NCBI RefSeq assembly: GCF_020184175.1
Contig: NW_026083050.1
Span: 41,187 to 105,186 of the forward strand
From: Aphis gossypii
Taxonomy: Eukaryota > Arthropoda > Insecta > Hemiptera > Aphididae
Direction: 5' to 3'
DNA: 64,000 nucleotides
Shown here: one piece after another, positions 41,683 through 53,332 of the stretch
How the letters are laid out: every line of letters begins with the position of its first letter
Position numbering within the stretch: position 1 is the first letter of the stretch
The notes under the pieces: model-generated
Database searches by the model: none
Seen by the model: the letters and a program-made list of their open reading frames with translations, nothing else
What the model was told of the DNA's origin: nothing
Position numbers and translations under genes: made by a program

Positions 41683-43044
41683 CTAGGGAATAAATTTAAA
41701 TGACACTTCTTTTACAAAATTAAACCGGTTCAATTCCCCACTAGTAAAAGAAAGCATTTTTTCTCTTAAAAATTTTTCTTTTTCTGCAGTTTTTTTATTT
41801 GGTTGTGTAGCTGAGCTCCGAATTGATACGTAAATTGCACTCTGAATCCCTAGTAAAATTTCAATTAAAACAAAAATGTTAGGGTGAGCTGCACTGATGC
41901 TAGCATTTAATTTCGCATGATAACTTTCACAGCTATTTGTGGTGCGATTTGTGGTTGCTGCAAACTCGGCCCAAATATTCGGTGGAAATAATGCATCTTC
42001 CTCTATGTACGTTTTTAGTAGATAATCGCAAAATTGATCGACAGTTGCATTTATAGGTTTGATAGTCATCAAGTCATCAATAAAACAATCAAACACCTCC
42101 TCTGGTTTCAAAAATGGTAAACCAAAAACACACTTAAGATAGTCACTTATATCGTTATTGGAACTTTTATACTCCTTTGATAGCCCAAGCTGTTGAATTT
42201 TTCGCCACCGACTCTGCGCTAAGTGAAATCTACAACCCCTAATAATAGTATTTGGCCAAACACACTTGACAGATGTATGAATTGCCACCTCAAAATCGAC
42301 AAAAATTTCGGCAGGTTGAAAATTCAGTTGAAGAGACGTGCAATAACTCACAATATATTTGAAAGCTTTAGTATACGTTTCTAATGTTTTGTTGGGTAAT
42401 ACCAAGAAAACCAATGGTACATACAATCCATTTCAAAATCCATGAATAGTAAAAAGTTGTAAGAAATATTTCGTGCAGCTTTTAAACGTCCCGTCCATGT
42501 ATACTTTAGTAACATCACACAAAGCTTTCAAATTTGTCTCAGTTGAAAAACCTATGATATTATCTACCAAATTATTACAAAATAAAAATTGTTCGTCTTT
42601 GTTGGTAGTTATGTTCATTGAGCTTAAACAATTATGTGTTTCTTGCATGCTTTTAGGTAATTTTGGATATAGTACTTTACGAGCATGATGAATATTATTT
42701 CTTATTAGTTTTAAATCATTAGTGTTTATCGAAGGTATATCGTTGTTTTTCAACTCGGATCTAATGAGCTTTGAAGGTCGTGTAGAAATATCATCTTGTG
42801 CCTTTCTTTTAACCGAGTTACTTAACTTTTGTCTATTCAGAACCTTGTCATCACATTTTTCATGATTATGAACGTTACATTTCTCTAGTATGTCTAGAGT
42901 GGACGATAATTTTAAAAAACACTTACACGTATTAAGATAACACTTCCAACGTTGTACACCATTCTGCAACATTTTGTGAAAGCGAAATTTAAATCCGACT
43001 TCAATGATAATTTTTTTACCTTTTTCGCTTGTCATGAAATCCAT
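41683..43044 (-). pseudogene. FLYWCH-domain MULE transposase with a single nonsense codon
   Basis: The minus-strand frame runs from ATG 43044 to the stop at 41683, broken only by TGA at 42433-42435. N-terminal residues about 1-65 form a FLYWCH zinc finger (GVQRWKCYLNTCKCFLKL, then HNH). The MULE core follows: first Asp in VYMDGTFKSC, then, after the nonsense codon, NGLYVPLVFLVLPNK, second Asp in AEIFVDFE, and the GCRFHLAQSRWRKI zinc-like motif. An acidic residue is near NSCESYHAKLNA, equivalent to the catalytic Glu. The reading frame is unchanged across the TGA, so one substitution separates this copy from a full-length protein of about 453 residues. Confidence 0.87.
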
Positions 43045-43364
43045 TATAGCGTTATATGTAATTTAATTTAACACTACAAAACACTACCTATACTTATTTT
43101 ATTTTATATTATATACAGTGGACACTTCTAGCGTTGCACGTGCCGGTATACTGGCAATAAGTTACAATATTTTATCCGGTGACAACTGTCCGGTTACGTT
43201 CTATTATATTTCTTATTAAGATAAGATAAGATATTACAATTTACCCAAGATTGAATTGATAGATGAAAATCGTCCATCAATGATTGCATCGTGTTATACG
43301 TCTTATTAAAATAATATACAATATATTCAGTGCCAGTGGCAAGGCGTGTGCGATCGGCACTGAC

Positions 43365-43490
43365 AATATTACCGCGGACCCAATTCGAGTATTATCAAAT
43401 ATTACCGCGGACCCAATTCGAGTATTATCAAATATTACCGCGGACCCAATTCGAGTATTATCAAATATTACCGCGGACCCAACTCGTGTT
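43365..43490. repeat. Subterminal tandem repeats of the FLYWCH-MULE right end
   Basis: Four copies of a 33-bp unit with core CCGCGGACCCAA(T/C)TCG, spacing 33 bp, in inverted relation to the GTTGGGTCC cores of the left end. A 110-codon frame across them is only a repeat artefact. Confidence 0.85.
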
Positions 43491-43543
43491 TTTTTTAAGG
43501 GATCAAATATCTCGGGACCAACTCACGTTTTCCCTACATATTG

Positions 43544-44209
43544 TGCAGCACGGCTGCCCCTTGCGGGTTTCCAGCTACCTGTAACTTCTCCTTTTTATCG
43601 GTCGTGTAGAAAATAATTGTTCTGATAAACTTTATAGATAAAAATGATTTTACTCATCATCTCACGTACACCAATATTTTTATTATACGATAAAAAAATA
43701 TATACACAGGCAATTCAGTTAATTTTTAAATAATGTTATAGAATTTATATATAATGTATAATTTATATATAATTATGTCATACCATGTGAATTAATAACA
43801 TACGGAGCTCATTATTTTAAATTTAGAAGTGGCAAATGGGCAACATTTCAATTTTCAATGACAACGCAAGTATCTATAGTAATTGCATACTTTTCCTTTA
43901 ATCTTACCAAGTAAATAGTCATTTTTGGCACTCAACCCGAAAAAGTATCGCCACCCTTGCGCTAGACAATGTTAATAAATGTCTGTGAGTGTAAACTTAA
44001 GTTAATACAAAGTAAATAAAATACCATTTTCGTTTGATTCCGAAAGTTTTTATTCTGAAAAGAAGAAAAATTTTACAAATGTAAATATATAATAAAGTAA
44101 TATGTTGATTGCAACGAATACATAAAATAAAAATTAGCCAATTAATTATTAAATAATTTCATAATTTGGCCTTATTAGTTAAGTGGCTCTACAGAACACA
44201 GTTTCATTA
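43544..44209. other. Non-coding stretch
   Basis: Nothing recognised beyond AT-rich sequence. Confidence 0.4.
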
Positions 44210-46465
44210 TTATGTAGGTACTATGCTGCAGCAGCAAAAGCAAAAGCAGCACCAAGCGATATAGAGTTTCAATGGTTTATCATCGGTTGTTGTGGCGGTA
44301 TTCGTGCTGTCATTTCCACTAATTATATCAGGTAAAGCATGTCGTCGTCCCCTTTTTGAGTGAAAAAAAAACTTATTAGAGTAAATTATTAATTAATAAA
44401 TGTTTAAATACATATTATATACGCCAATAGTCTATTAGGTACCTATTTAATGTGGAGGTATTTGTGCTATCATTTTTCTCGTTCAAATTTGACTGCGAAC
44501 TTTGGAGGAACATGACTGAATCACGTCCACCGTCTCTACCAATTATAACAGGTAAAGTAAGTCCTTGTTCCTTTTTTGAGGAAAAAATAAACTTATTATA
44601 ATAAATTATTATTTAGTCGAATATTCTAATAGATAGCTAATTCCAAAGACCAATTAGCAATTACTGTACTTCATGATATTCAAAATAATAAATATCATTT
44701 CTTAATACAATATTTTCGAAAATACAACACAAAAAACAATTTCAAAATAAAGTTTTATTTTTTGATAATATGTAAAATAAGGTTATTAAACAATTATATA
44801 ATTGTTTTTTTTTTAATTATATTCCTTCACATATATATCTTTATTCATGTTTTAAATTTAAAATATTGTATTTTCCATCATTTCGGGTAAATCAAAATTA
44901 TATTTATTATTGCATTATTGAAATAATATTAAACTGTTTTTGATATAATAGAATGGATCAATTTTTCTGTACTATTTGGTTTTTTGATTAGGTATTATAA
45001 TTTATTGACTACTGAATAAAAGTGTACAAATATTGTAATAAATACAGAATATGAATAAATAAATTAAATAAATTAAATTAATAGGTATATTTTTGCTTTT
45101 AACTCAGGTCATATTATAAAACATCAAGCACTGAAAACAAAAAGTCACACAAATCTGTAAAATTAATTTTACAAATTATTATCAATCCAAGATCTTTAAA
45201 CACTTAAGTATAATAAATATATCTCTAAATATTTTTATTGTAAGACCATTTACATGTGAAAATATACTAAATATAGGTAAAAGTATGAAACAAAAAATAA
45301 ATTATGTATTTATTCATTTTTTCTTTTTTATTTAGTGCTTTCATCGAACACTCCTTGGGGCTTGAATGTTTAATTAAGTAAATGAAAAAAAAATGATAAT
45401 TTATTTGAACAGTATTTTTCACCATCTGGTAATTATTAATGTAGACAATGTATGTTCTATGAAAAGTTACAATGTGTGATTTTATATTAAGTTAATTTAT
45501 AGTTAATGTTGATAACGTATATTATAATTATTAAATGGGTACCTTTTTATATCACAGTAGTTATTAAAAAAAATTTAAAAAATACTATTTTAATTAAAAT
45601 AAAAAACTTACGATAAATGAATGAATTTCTATTCAAACAATAAATCAAGAAGATGATTTTCAATCTCTTTACAGTGCTATTCAAAATGATCGTACCTCGG
45701 CGGAGACCAGATTGTATGATATTATTTTTTAATACTATGAAATGTTTTTTTCTATTTTTAATTAATATTATGATAAAAATATAAAAAAAAAATAATACAA
45801 TGCATTAATACTAATCTAGGTATATCTGGTAAAATAATAATACTTTAATATTACAAAAACATTTTTATCGTCTATTTGTAATAAATAAAATTGCTCGTTG
45901 TATATAAGTATATATATATAATATATAAACATTATAGTACTATGTTAATGTTTTTTTTCTAGTATTTTAAGTTTGGTAATTATTTAGTACCAAATTTAAT
46001 GAGCCCTTCCCAGCCACGAAAAAAAAACATGAGTGTAAAATACGTCATTATGATTTAGGTACCTACTATAAATTCTACAACGCTATATAATATAGAATAG
46101 GTACTTAATTAAATTATAAAAGTGATGAAGCGTTTTCGCTTTGAGACTAATCTTTCGTAATCTACGTGGTTAACTTTTTTTCCTGATGATGACAACGTGC
46201 CCCTTTGTTAAACTCCGGGAATATCGTTTCTGGCGGGTTAATAACGTCCAACAATCCTTTACATATTAAAAAAACATATTAAGTTTAATTCACTATATTT
46301 ATTAGAAAATTACAATTATATTCTAACAAAGAATGAAATGATAAATTAAATATATGTAAGTAGGTACTTACTTATAGTCAAATATTTCTCGGTTGGTTTA
46401 GAAGCCACTCCATTCCAGGTAATAGCGATTATTGTCATAAATACTATAACAGCTATTGACGACAT
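44210..46465 (-). CDS. Candidate small secreted-protein gene with alternative or duplicated exons
   Basis: Exon 1 (46465-46372) starts at an ATG and encodes a signal-peptide-like MSSIAVIVFMTIIAITWNGV, then ASKPTEKY, ending at a strong donor GTAAGT. Spliced to 46256-46162 (acceptor ...AAAG|GA) it gives an in-frame 62-residue protein ending HHQEKKLTT. Two further minus-strand exon-like blocks, 44570-44443 and 44351-44210, are paralogous to each other (LPVII.G / LPDIISG and NDSTNTST / NDSTNTAT), are flanked by splice-like signals, and join in frame. The last ends in a Cys-rich hydrophobic tail, AWCCFCFCCCSIVPT. Exon 1 can also be joined in frame to the first of these via an AG at 44564. No family is recognised. 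Exon choice is uncertain, and expression is unproven. Confidence 0.38.
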
Positions 46466-46755
46466 AGTACTTTATGTTAGTAAGATAAAAAAAAAAATGT
46501 TAGAAACGAAACAGTTCGTATGAAATGAATATATCTTAATGGTTTAATGAAACTTCATGCTGGTAAGACTGACGTACAACAAGGTGGTATATTAAATGTG
46601 ATTATATTTCTAATGTTACCTATAATTTAATATTTAATAACACTATTTGATTAATATATGACAAAGCAAATATATAGTTTATTTGTAAAGGGCGGTTCAC
46701 ATCCTTAAAAGATTATTTTAACTATATTCAGTAACCCTGAGAATATATTATTTAA
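46466..46755. other. Upstream region of the candidate secreted-protein gene, up to the satellite
   Basis: AT-rich, no recognised element. Would contain the promoter if the gene at 44210-46465 is real. Confidence 0.35.
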
Positions 46756-49362
46756 AATAAACATTTTATTTTAATGGCAAATGTTTCAAATGTGTTATAT
46801 AAATTATGACTTTTTTATTAGCAAAATAAAAAATATAACAGTGTATTTACACATAATCTTATGAAAAAATTTTTAATTTTGCAATTTTTTAAAATCTCCT
46901 ATTAACATATTTTTTCCAAACTATATTTTATGTGGTTAAAATTTACATTTTATTTAAATGGCAAATGTTTCAAGTGTGTAAGATAAATTATGACTTTTTT
47001 ATTAGCAAAATAAAAAATATAACAGTGTATTTACACATAATCCAATGAAAAAAATTTTTATTTTTGCAATTTTTTAAAATCTCCTATTAACATATTTTTT
47101 CCAAATTATATTTTATGTGGGTAAAATTAACATTTTATTTTAATGGAAAATGTTTCAAATGTGTAAGATATTTTATGACTTTTTTATTAGCAAAATAAAA
47201 AGTATTATGGTGTATTTACAAATAATCCTAAGAAAAAATTTTTATTTTTGCAATTTTTTAAAATCTCCTATTAACATATTTTTTCCAAACTATATTTTAT
47301 GTGGTTAAAATTAACATTTTATTTTAATGGAAAATGTTTCAAATGTGTTATTTAAATTATGACTTTCTTATTAGCAAAATAAAAAATATAATGGTGTATT
47401 TACAAATAATCCTAGGAAAAATTTTTATTTTTGCAATTTTTTAAAATCTCCTATTAACATATTTTTTCCAAAATATATTTTATGTGGTTAAAATTAACAT
47501 TTTATTTTAATGGAAAATGTTTCAAATGTGAAAGATAAATTATGACTTTTTTATTAGCAAAATAAAAAATATAACTGTGTATTTACACATAATCCTATGA
47601 AAAAATTTTTATTTTTGCAATTTTTTAAAATCTCCTATTATCATATTTTTTCCAAACTATATTTTATGTAGGTAAAATTAATATTTTATTTTAATGGCAA
47701 ATGTTTCAAATGTGTTATATAAATTATGATTTTCTTATTAGCAAAATAAAATGTATTATGGTGTATTTACAAATAATCCTAAGAAAAAATTTTTATTTTT
47801 GCAATTTTTTAATATCTCCTTTTAACATATTTTTTCCAAACTATATTTTATGTGGTTAAAATTAACATTTTATTTTAATGGAAAATGTTTCAAATGTGTT
47901 ATTTAAATTATGACTTTCTTATTAGCAAAATAAAAAATATAACAGTGTATTTACATATAATCCTAAGAAAAAATTTTTATTTTTGCAATTTTTTAAAATC
48001 TTCTATTAACATGTTTTTTCCAAACTATATTTTATGTAGGTAAAATTAATATTTTATTTTAATGGCAAATGTTTCAAATGTGTTTTATAAATTATGACTT
48101 TCTTATTAGCAAAATAAAAAATAGAATGGTGTATTTGTTCATAATCACATAAACAATTTTTACGTTTGCAATTTTTTAAAATCTCCTATTAACATATTTT
48201 TTCCAAATTATATTTTATGTGGGTAAAATTAACATTTTATTTTAATGGAAAATGTTTCAAATGTGTAAGATATTTTATGACTTTTTTATTAGCAAAATAA
48301 AAAGTATTTTGGTGTATTTACAAATAATCCTAAGAAAAAATTTTATTTTTGCAATTTTTTAAAATCTCCTTTTAACATATTTTTTCCAAACTATATTTTA
48401 TGTGGTTAAAATTAACATTTTATTTTAATGGAAAATGTTTCAAATGTGAAAGATAAATTATGACTTTTTTATTAGCAAAATAAAAAATATAACAGTGTAT
48501 TTACACATAATCCAATGAAAAAAATTTTATTTTTGCAATTTTTTATAATCTCCTATTAACATATTTTTTCCAAACTATATTTTATGTTGTTAAAATTAAC
48601 ATTTTATTTTAATGGAAAATGTTTCAAATGTGTTATTTAAATTATGACTTTTTTATTAGCAAAATAAAAAATATAACGGTGTATTTACACATAATCCAAT
48701 GAAAAAAATTTTATTTTTGCAATTTTTTATAATCTCCTATTAACATATTTTTTCCAAACTATATTTTATGTTGTTAAAATTAACATTTTATTTTAATGGA
48801 AAATGTTTCAAATGTGTTATTTAAATTATGACTTTTTTATTAGCAAAATAAAAAATATAACGGTGTATTTACACATAATCCAATGAAAAAATGTTTATTT
48901 TTGCAATTTTTAAAATCTCCTATTAACATATTTTTTCCAAACTATATTTTATGTGGGTAAAATTGACATTTTATTTTAATGGAAAATGTTTCAAATGTGT
49001 TATTTAAATTATGATATTTTTATTAGCAAAATAAAAAATATAACAGTGTATTTACACATAATCCAATGAAAAAATTTTTATTTTTGCAATTTTTTTAAAT
49101 CTTCTATTAACATATTTTTTCCAAACTATTTTTTATGTAGGTAAAATTAACATTTTATTATAATAGCAAATGTTTCAAATGTGTAAGATAAATTATGACT
49201 TTCTTATTAGCAAAATAAAAAATAGAATGGTGTATTTGTTCATAATCACATAAACAATTTTTACGTTTGCAATTTTTTAAAATCTCCTATTAACTTATTT
49301 TTTCCAAACTATATTTTATGTGGTTAAAATTTACATTTTATTTTAATGGCAAATGTTTCAAG
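46756..49362. repeat. Satellite array of ~184-bp monomers, first block
   Basis: The phrase AAATCTCCTATTAACATATT recurs about every 183-185 bp (near 46893, 47078, 47262, 47445 and on). Each monomer also has TTAGCAAAATAAAAA, GTGTATTTAC and TTTTATTTTAATGG segments. Monomers differ by a few bases, and sub-variants (e.g. TTTGTTCATAATCACATAAAC near 48138 and 49240) recur, pointing to higher-order units. No coding capacity. Confidence 0.95.
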
Positions 49363-52300
49363 CAGTGGCGTTCGCAGGATTTTTCAATGGGGGGGGCTCG
49401 AAAATAAATAATTACTCAGTTGTCACTGGTTTATAAGTTTGAATAATAAAGTGCATTTATATTTCTTAATTAAATTAAGCATAAAATAGACAAAAAAAAA
49501 ATGTATGAAAAAAGAACTAACAAAAAATATAATAACAAAAGTAATGAGCAATAAAATATATTTTTATTTGGTCCAGTCTGCTAATTGTAGTCGTTTCGGT
49601 GATGTTTTTGAAAATTGTTGTATAATTTCCAATTCGGTTATATTTTCTTTTTTATTTATATTTGCTAAAGCTAATCCATTAAGACGTTCTTCTGTCATGG
49701 TTGATCTTAAGTAGGATTTCAAACGTTTCAATGTTGAAAATGTTCTTTCTGGTGTAGCAGAAGTAATTGGCAAAGTGGCAAATAGTCTTAACAGCACCTG
49801 GATGTTTGGTAATAGATTTGTACAGTGAGGTAGTGTATCAATAACTGATTGTGGTTTGTCATCATTATTATACCACTGACATCTCCACATATGTAGTTCA
49901 GCTCTAAGACATGAACTATCACTATATTTAAGATCTTTATCATAAATCATAGCTGCCTTTAAAATAGAGTCATCATCATAAAAACTAAAATTTGATGGAA
50001 TCAGTCCTTCCAGAGGCATAACATCAGATAGTCTATCATCAAATCGTGTATGCAAAGCTTGAATTATATAATCAAGAAATGGCAAATACACTTTAATTTT
50101 AAAATATGTTTCTGGATCGGTTACATTTATATTGACTCGATGAGTTTGTCATCCACAAACTCATGGCATACTTATTTCGACATCAACTTTTGCTGCAAAT
50201 TCAACGATATCTTTAAACATTTTTTTAAAATTAACATCTGCATTTTCTCGAAGTTCCTCTAATGCGCATCGAATTACCATTATATCAGACAATGCCTTTG
50301 ACAAATCTTGCTGCTTACTTTGCAATGATATACTAAGTTGCAATGTATATGAAAAACCAGTAACAGTGACTTCAAGTGACACTAAAAAATCACTTTTCAT
50401 AATAGAATTTAAGTACAATGTGGCTTTGCAAGAAGTTTCAAGATTAGTATCATTCTGTAGATCTTCAAGTGCATGAACCAAGTATATGTATAAACTCTTA
50501 AATGTTATTAGAGCATCATGACGTTCCACCCACCGAGTTTCACACAGTTTCTTTAATTTCATTTTTTTACTTTGTTCAGAATTACTAGTTGTGTCCGCTT
50601 CAATAACTGACTTAAGTTTATCAGCTCTTTTTGCAGATGCACTAAAAAAAGTAGCAACACAAGACACAATTCCCAACATATTTTTAATAGATGGAACATT
50701 ACAAGCTTTAGACAGACAAAGGTTTAATGAATGGCTGAAACAATGTGTGTAGAAAGCAAGTGGTTGGTCATTTTGAATTAGAGCTTGAGCACCATTATTT
50801 TTCCCCGACATATTTGCACCACCATCATATCCCTGCCCTCTGAGGTTATTTATACTTAAGCCAATATCTTTAAGCTTATCTAAAATTGAATTTTTTATTG
50901 TTAAACCTGTTGTTGAGTTCATTTCAACAAAACCTACAAAATCTTCTCGTATAATCCAGCAAGATGTATCTACATATCTTATACACACAGTCATTTGTTC
51001 AATTGTACTAATATCTGTCGTTTCATCCACCAGTATTGAAAAAAATTTACATTTTTTGATTCGTTCTACTATTTTTCCTACTATCACATCTCCAACCGCA
51101 ACTATGATTTCATTTTGTATTCTAGAACTGATCATTGTACAATTTTTTGGTGAAGTTTCAATGTGGTTCAGAAGTGCTGTATCACCAGATTCAACTCGAA
51201 ACGAAAGAAGTGCACGAAAAACTCCTTGTTCGCCATTCAAACAACTACTTCTAATTTCACTTGATGACAACAAACCAGATTCTCTATGCCCACGTAATGG
51301 CAAATTATTTCTTGCACAAAATAGAATTGTTTTTATAATTGGTACAATCCTCTTTCGATTGCTATCAATTACTTGTTGTTTATGTTTATCAAGAAGAACG
51401 TCAACAGCTTTACTACCTCCACTTTCATAATTTATTAAAAAGTCATTTGCTCTTGTACTGACAGAAGATGGTATTCCTTTTTTTCATGGTTTTTGAATTC
51501 ATTAATGGCATCTTTAAATTTCACCATGGGTTCAGTAACCAATTTTCCCAAACGCTGAAATATAATATAATATGTTGTACGTTTTAATATTTAATTTTCT
51601 AAATTACCATATTTATTGAACAAGCTTTATTTATTATTTTAATATTTTAAATGAGGATTATCTAAATAACTATATAAAAAAAATGGTATTTGATAGTGTT
51701 AAAAACCATAGTTATTAAGTAAAAGTTGCATGCATTATTTACCTGATTTGCTATTCCACCACCAGAAAAAGCAAACAATATACATTGTTTACAGTATGCG
51801 CCTTCTTTTTGATGACTATAGGCTAGCCAAGGAAATGTTGTTAAATATTTGTACTGAAACTTCCTTTTTTGCTTTCCTTCTATCTTCTCTGGAAATGCAA
51901 AATCAGGTGGAGGTACCCAAGCAAGCTTTAAGCATTTAGCAATTTCAGATTGTTTCAGTCTTTGGTTTGATAAAAAGCAAGCAATATCATTTGTATAAAT
52001 TTGTGAAGACTAAAAGCAAATATCAAGAATAATTTAATAGTAATTAAGGATATTGTAAGGAAATAAGAAATTCTATTGAGTATTAACTGTATTTATTTAA
52101 ATAGTTTGGTAATTATAGTACCAATGTACTATTAAAAAAAAAAAAAACTAATAAGCAGTAACCCATTAATATTTATAGCAATAAGCCAATAATTAAATGA
52201 ATATTAATTAAATGTTATCATAATAGTATAATACATAAGACTAATCTTAGCTACCTATATGGCTATATATCTATAAATATATTTGTGTATTTGCATAAGT

Positions 52301-53284
52301 AGCATTATTAATTTTCCCACTGTAACTAAGGATTACAGGTTATTTTAATCAATGTATGATTTAATAACTATTTAATGAAGAAGTCATAGGTAGTAATCAT
52401 ACATTATAATAAATAATATTTAACAATTAACAATCAAATTATTAATTAATACATACCAAATTAATAGAGGTAGATGTAGAATCAGTTGTAGATGTGTTGT
52501 GTGCCACATGATTAGACATAGATTTAGAATCATTATAGTTATCTTCAGCAGTAGACACAGAATTAATGCAATCATCCTATAATTGTTATAATAAAAGTTC
52601 ATATTTGTTTAATTGTTTAAATATATAAATTACATTACTTACAGTTTTTTTTTTCTTCGAACTGAAAATCGAAAACAAACTTGTCCTTTTTTCTGACATA
52701 ATGAGAAATTTAAAAAATGAAATGGTATTGTCAAATCTATACAACTTACACTTCAAAACGATTACAAAAAACGTTTACAAAATACCTCGACAGTAGACAC
52801 ACAAGAGAAAAAATCGGATTGCTGTGCAAAAAAAATTACATAACCAAAAATATTTCTATAAAGCTATATTATATTATATTATAAGATTATAATTATTATA
52901 TTATAATTTATATATAACTCGGGCATCGGAATAACGTACGATTGGATAGACGGTTATTGTTGCTAACATCAGTTCAATTTTTATCATAGATTATAGATTT
53001 ATATGGACTGTGGCACGGCTAAAAATAGTATCTTCAATCGTGTTTACTGACTATGGAATATTGGAATGTATAAAAATATTATCTATGAACCTTATAGGAG
53101 TTTAGTCAGTTTATGACAATATGGTCTGCATTGTTTCCATAAATAGGTAAACACACGATTTAAGAAACTATATTGTCTATATTAAATCGAGGTAAATATA
53201 AAAACAAAACACAATAATACGATAATACGGGCAATGGGGGGGGCTTCAGCCCGTTAGCCCCCCCCCCCCCTGCGGACGCCACTG
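49363..53284 (-). mobile_element. ZMYM1-type hAT element (3922 bp) inserted in the satellite
   Basis: Ends CAGTGGCGTTCGCAGG (then a G run) and CCTGCGGACGCCACTG (preceded by a C run). Flanked by GTTTCAAG at 49355-49362 and 53285-53292, a perfect 8-bp duplication of satellite sequence. Contains one multi-exon transposase gene on the minus strand, now defective. Confidence 0.93.
49564..52699 (-). pseudogene. hAT transposase, zinc finger MYM-type 1-like (TTF-type finger, DUF4371, hAT dimerisation)
   Basis: Minus-strand exons 52699-52643, 52576-52457, 52009-51743 and 51554-49564 join in phase 0 at GT..AG sites. Exon 1 starts MSEKRTSLFSIFSSKKKK. Exon 3 holds the TTF-type zinc finger (FQYKYLTTFPWLAYSHQKEG, then YCKQCILFA). 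Exon 4 carries the DUF4371 region (CARNNLPLRGHRESGL, ILVDETTDIS, GYDGGANMSGKNNGAQ, THCFSHSLNLCLSKAC, ETRWVERHDAL) and the hAT C-terminal segment (LLRLFATLPITSATPERTFS). Three breaks: a one-base loss in an A run near 51478-51484, and two TGA codons at 50161-50163 and 50149-50151, both in positions where CGA (Arg) is plausible. The copy cannot make a full transposase as written. Confidence 0.87.
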
Positions 53285-53332
53285 GTTTCAAGTGTGTAAG
53301 ATAAATTATGACTTTTTTATTAGCAAAATAAA
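53285..53332. repeat. Satellite remnant between two insertions
   Basis: Forty-eight bases of the monomer (GTTTCAAGTGTGTAAGATAA ... AAAATAAAAAA) left between the hAT element and the 2-kb repeat, showing that both landed within the same monomer. Confidence 0.85.

Larger units (their letters stand above)
40921..43534 (-). mobile_element. FLYWCH-type Mutator-like element with perfect 9-bp target duplication
   Basis: Flanked by TACATATTG at 40912-40920 and 43535-43543, the 9-bp duplication typical of MULEs. Terminal sequences GACAAACTCGAGTTGGGTCCC on the left and, read inward from the right, GGGAAAACGTGAGTTGGTCCC are imperfect inverted repeats. Both ends carry further inverted copies of a GTTGGGTCC core as tandem subrepeats (left about 40960-41050, right about 43365-43490). 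Total 2614 bp including a nested 432-bp MITE. Confidence 0.88.

Noticed and set aside
43284..43616. 110-codon and 84-codon frames across the right end of the FLYWCH-MULE
   Set aside because: They translate the 33-bp subterminal repeat and cross the element boundary.
45630..45730. Exon-like block (plus strand DDFQSLYSAIQNDRTSAE; minus strand with a GTAAGT donor)
   Set aside because: Open in both directions but with no recognised family and no consistent partner exon, so not listed as a gene.
46756..49362. Regularly repeated units considered as a CRISPR array
   Set aside because: The whole 184-bp unit is repeated without unique spacers, and the genome is eukaryotic; it is a satellite.
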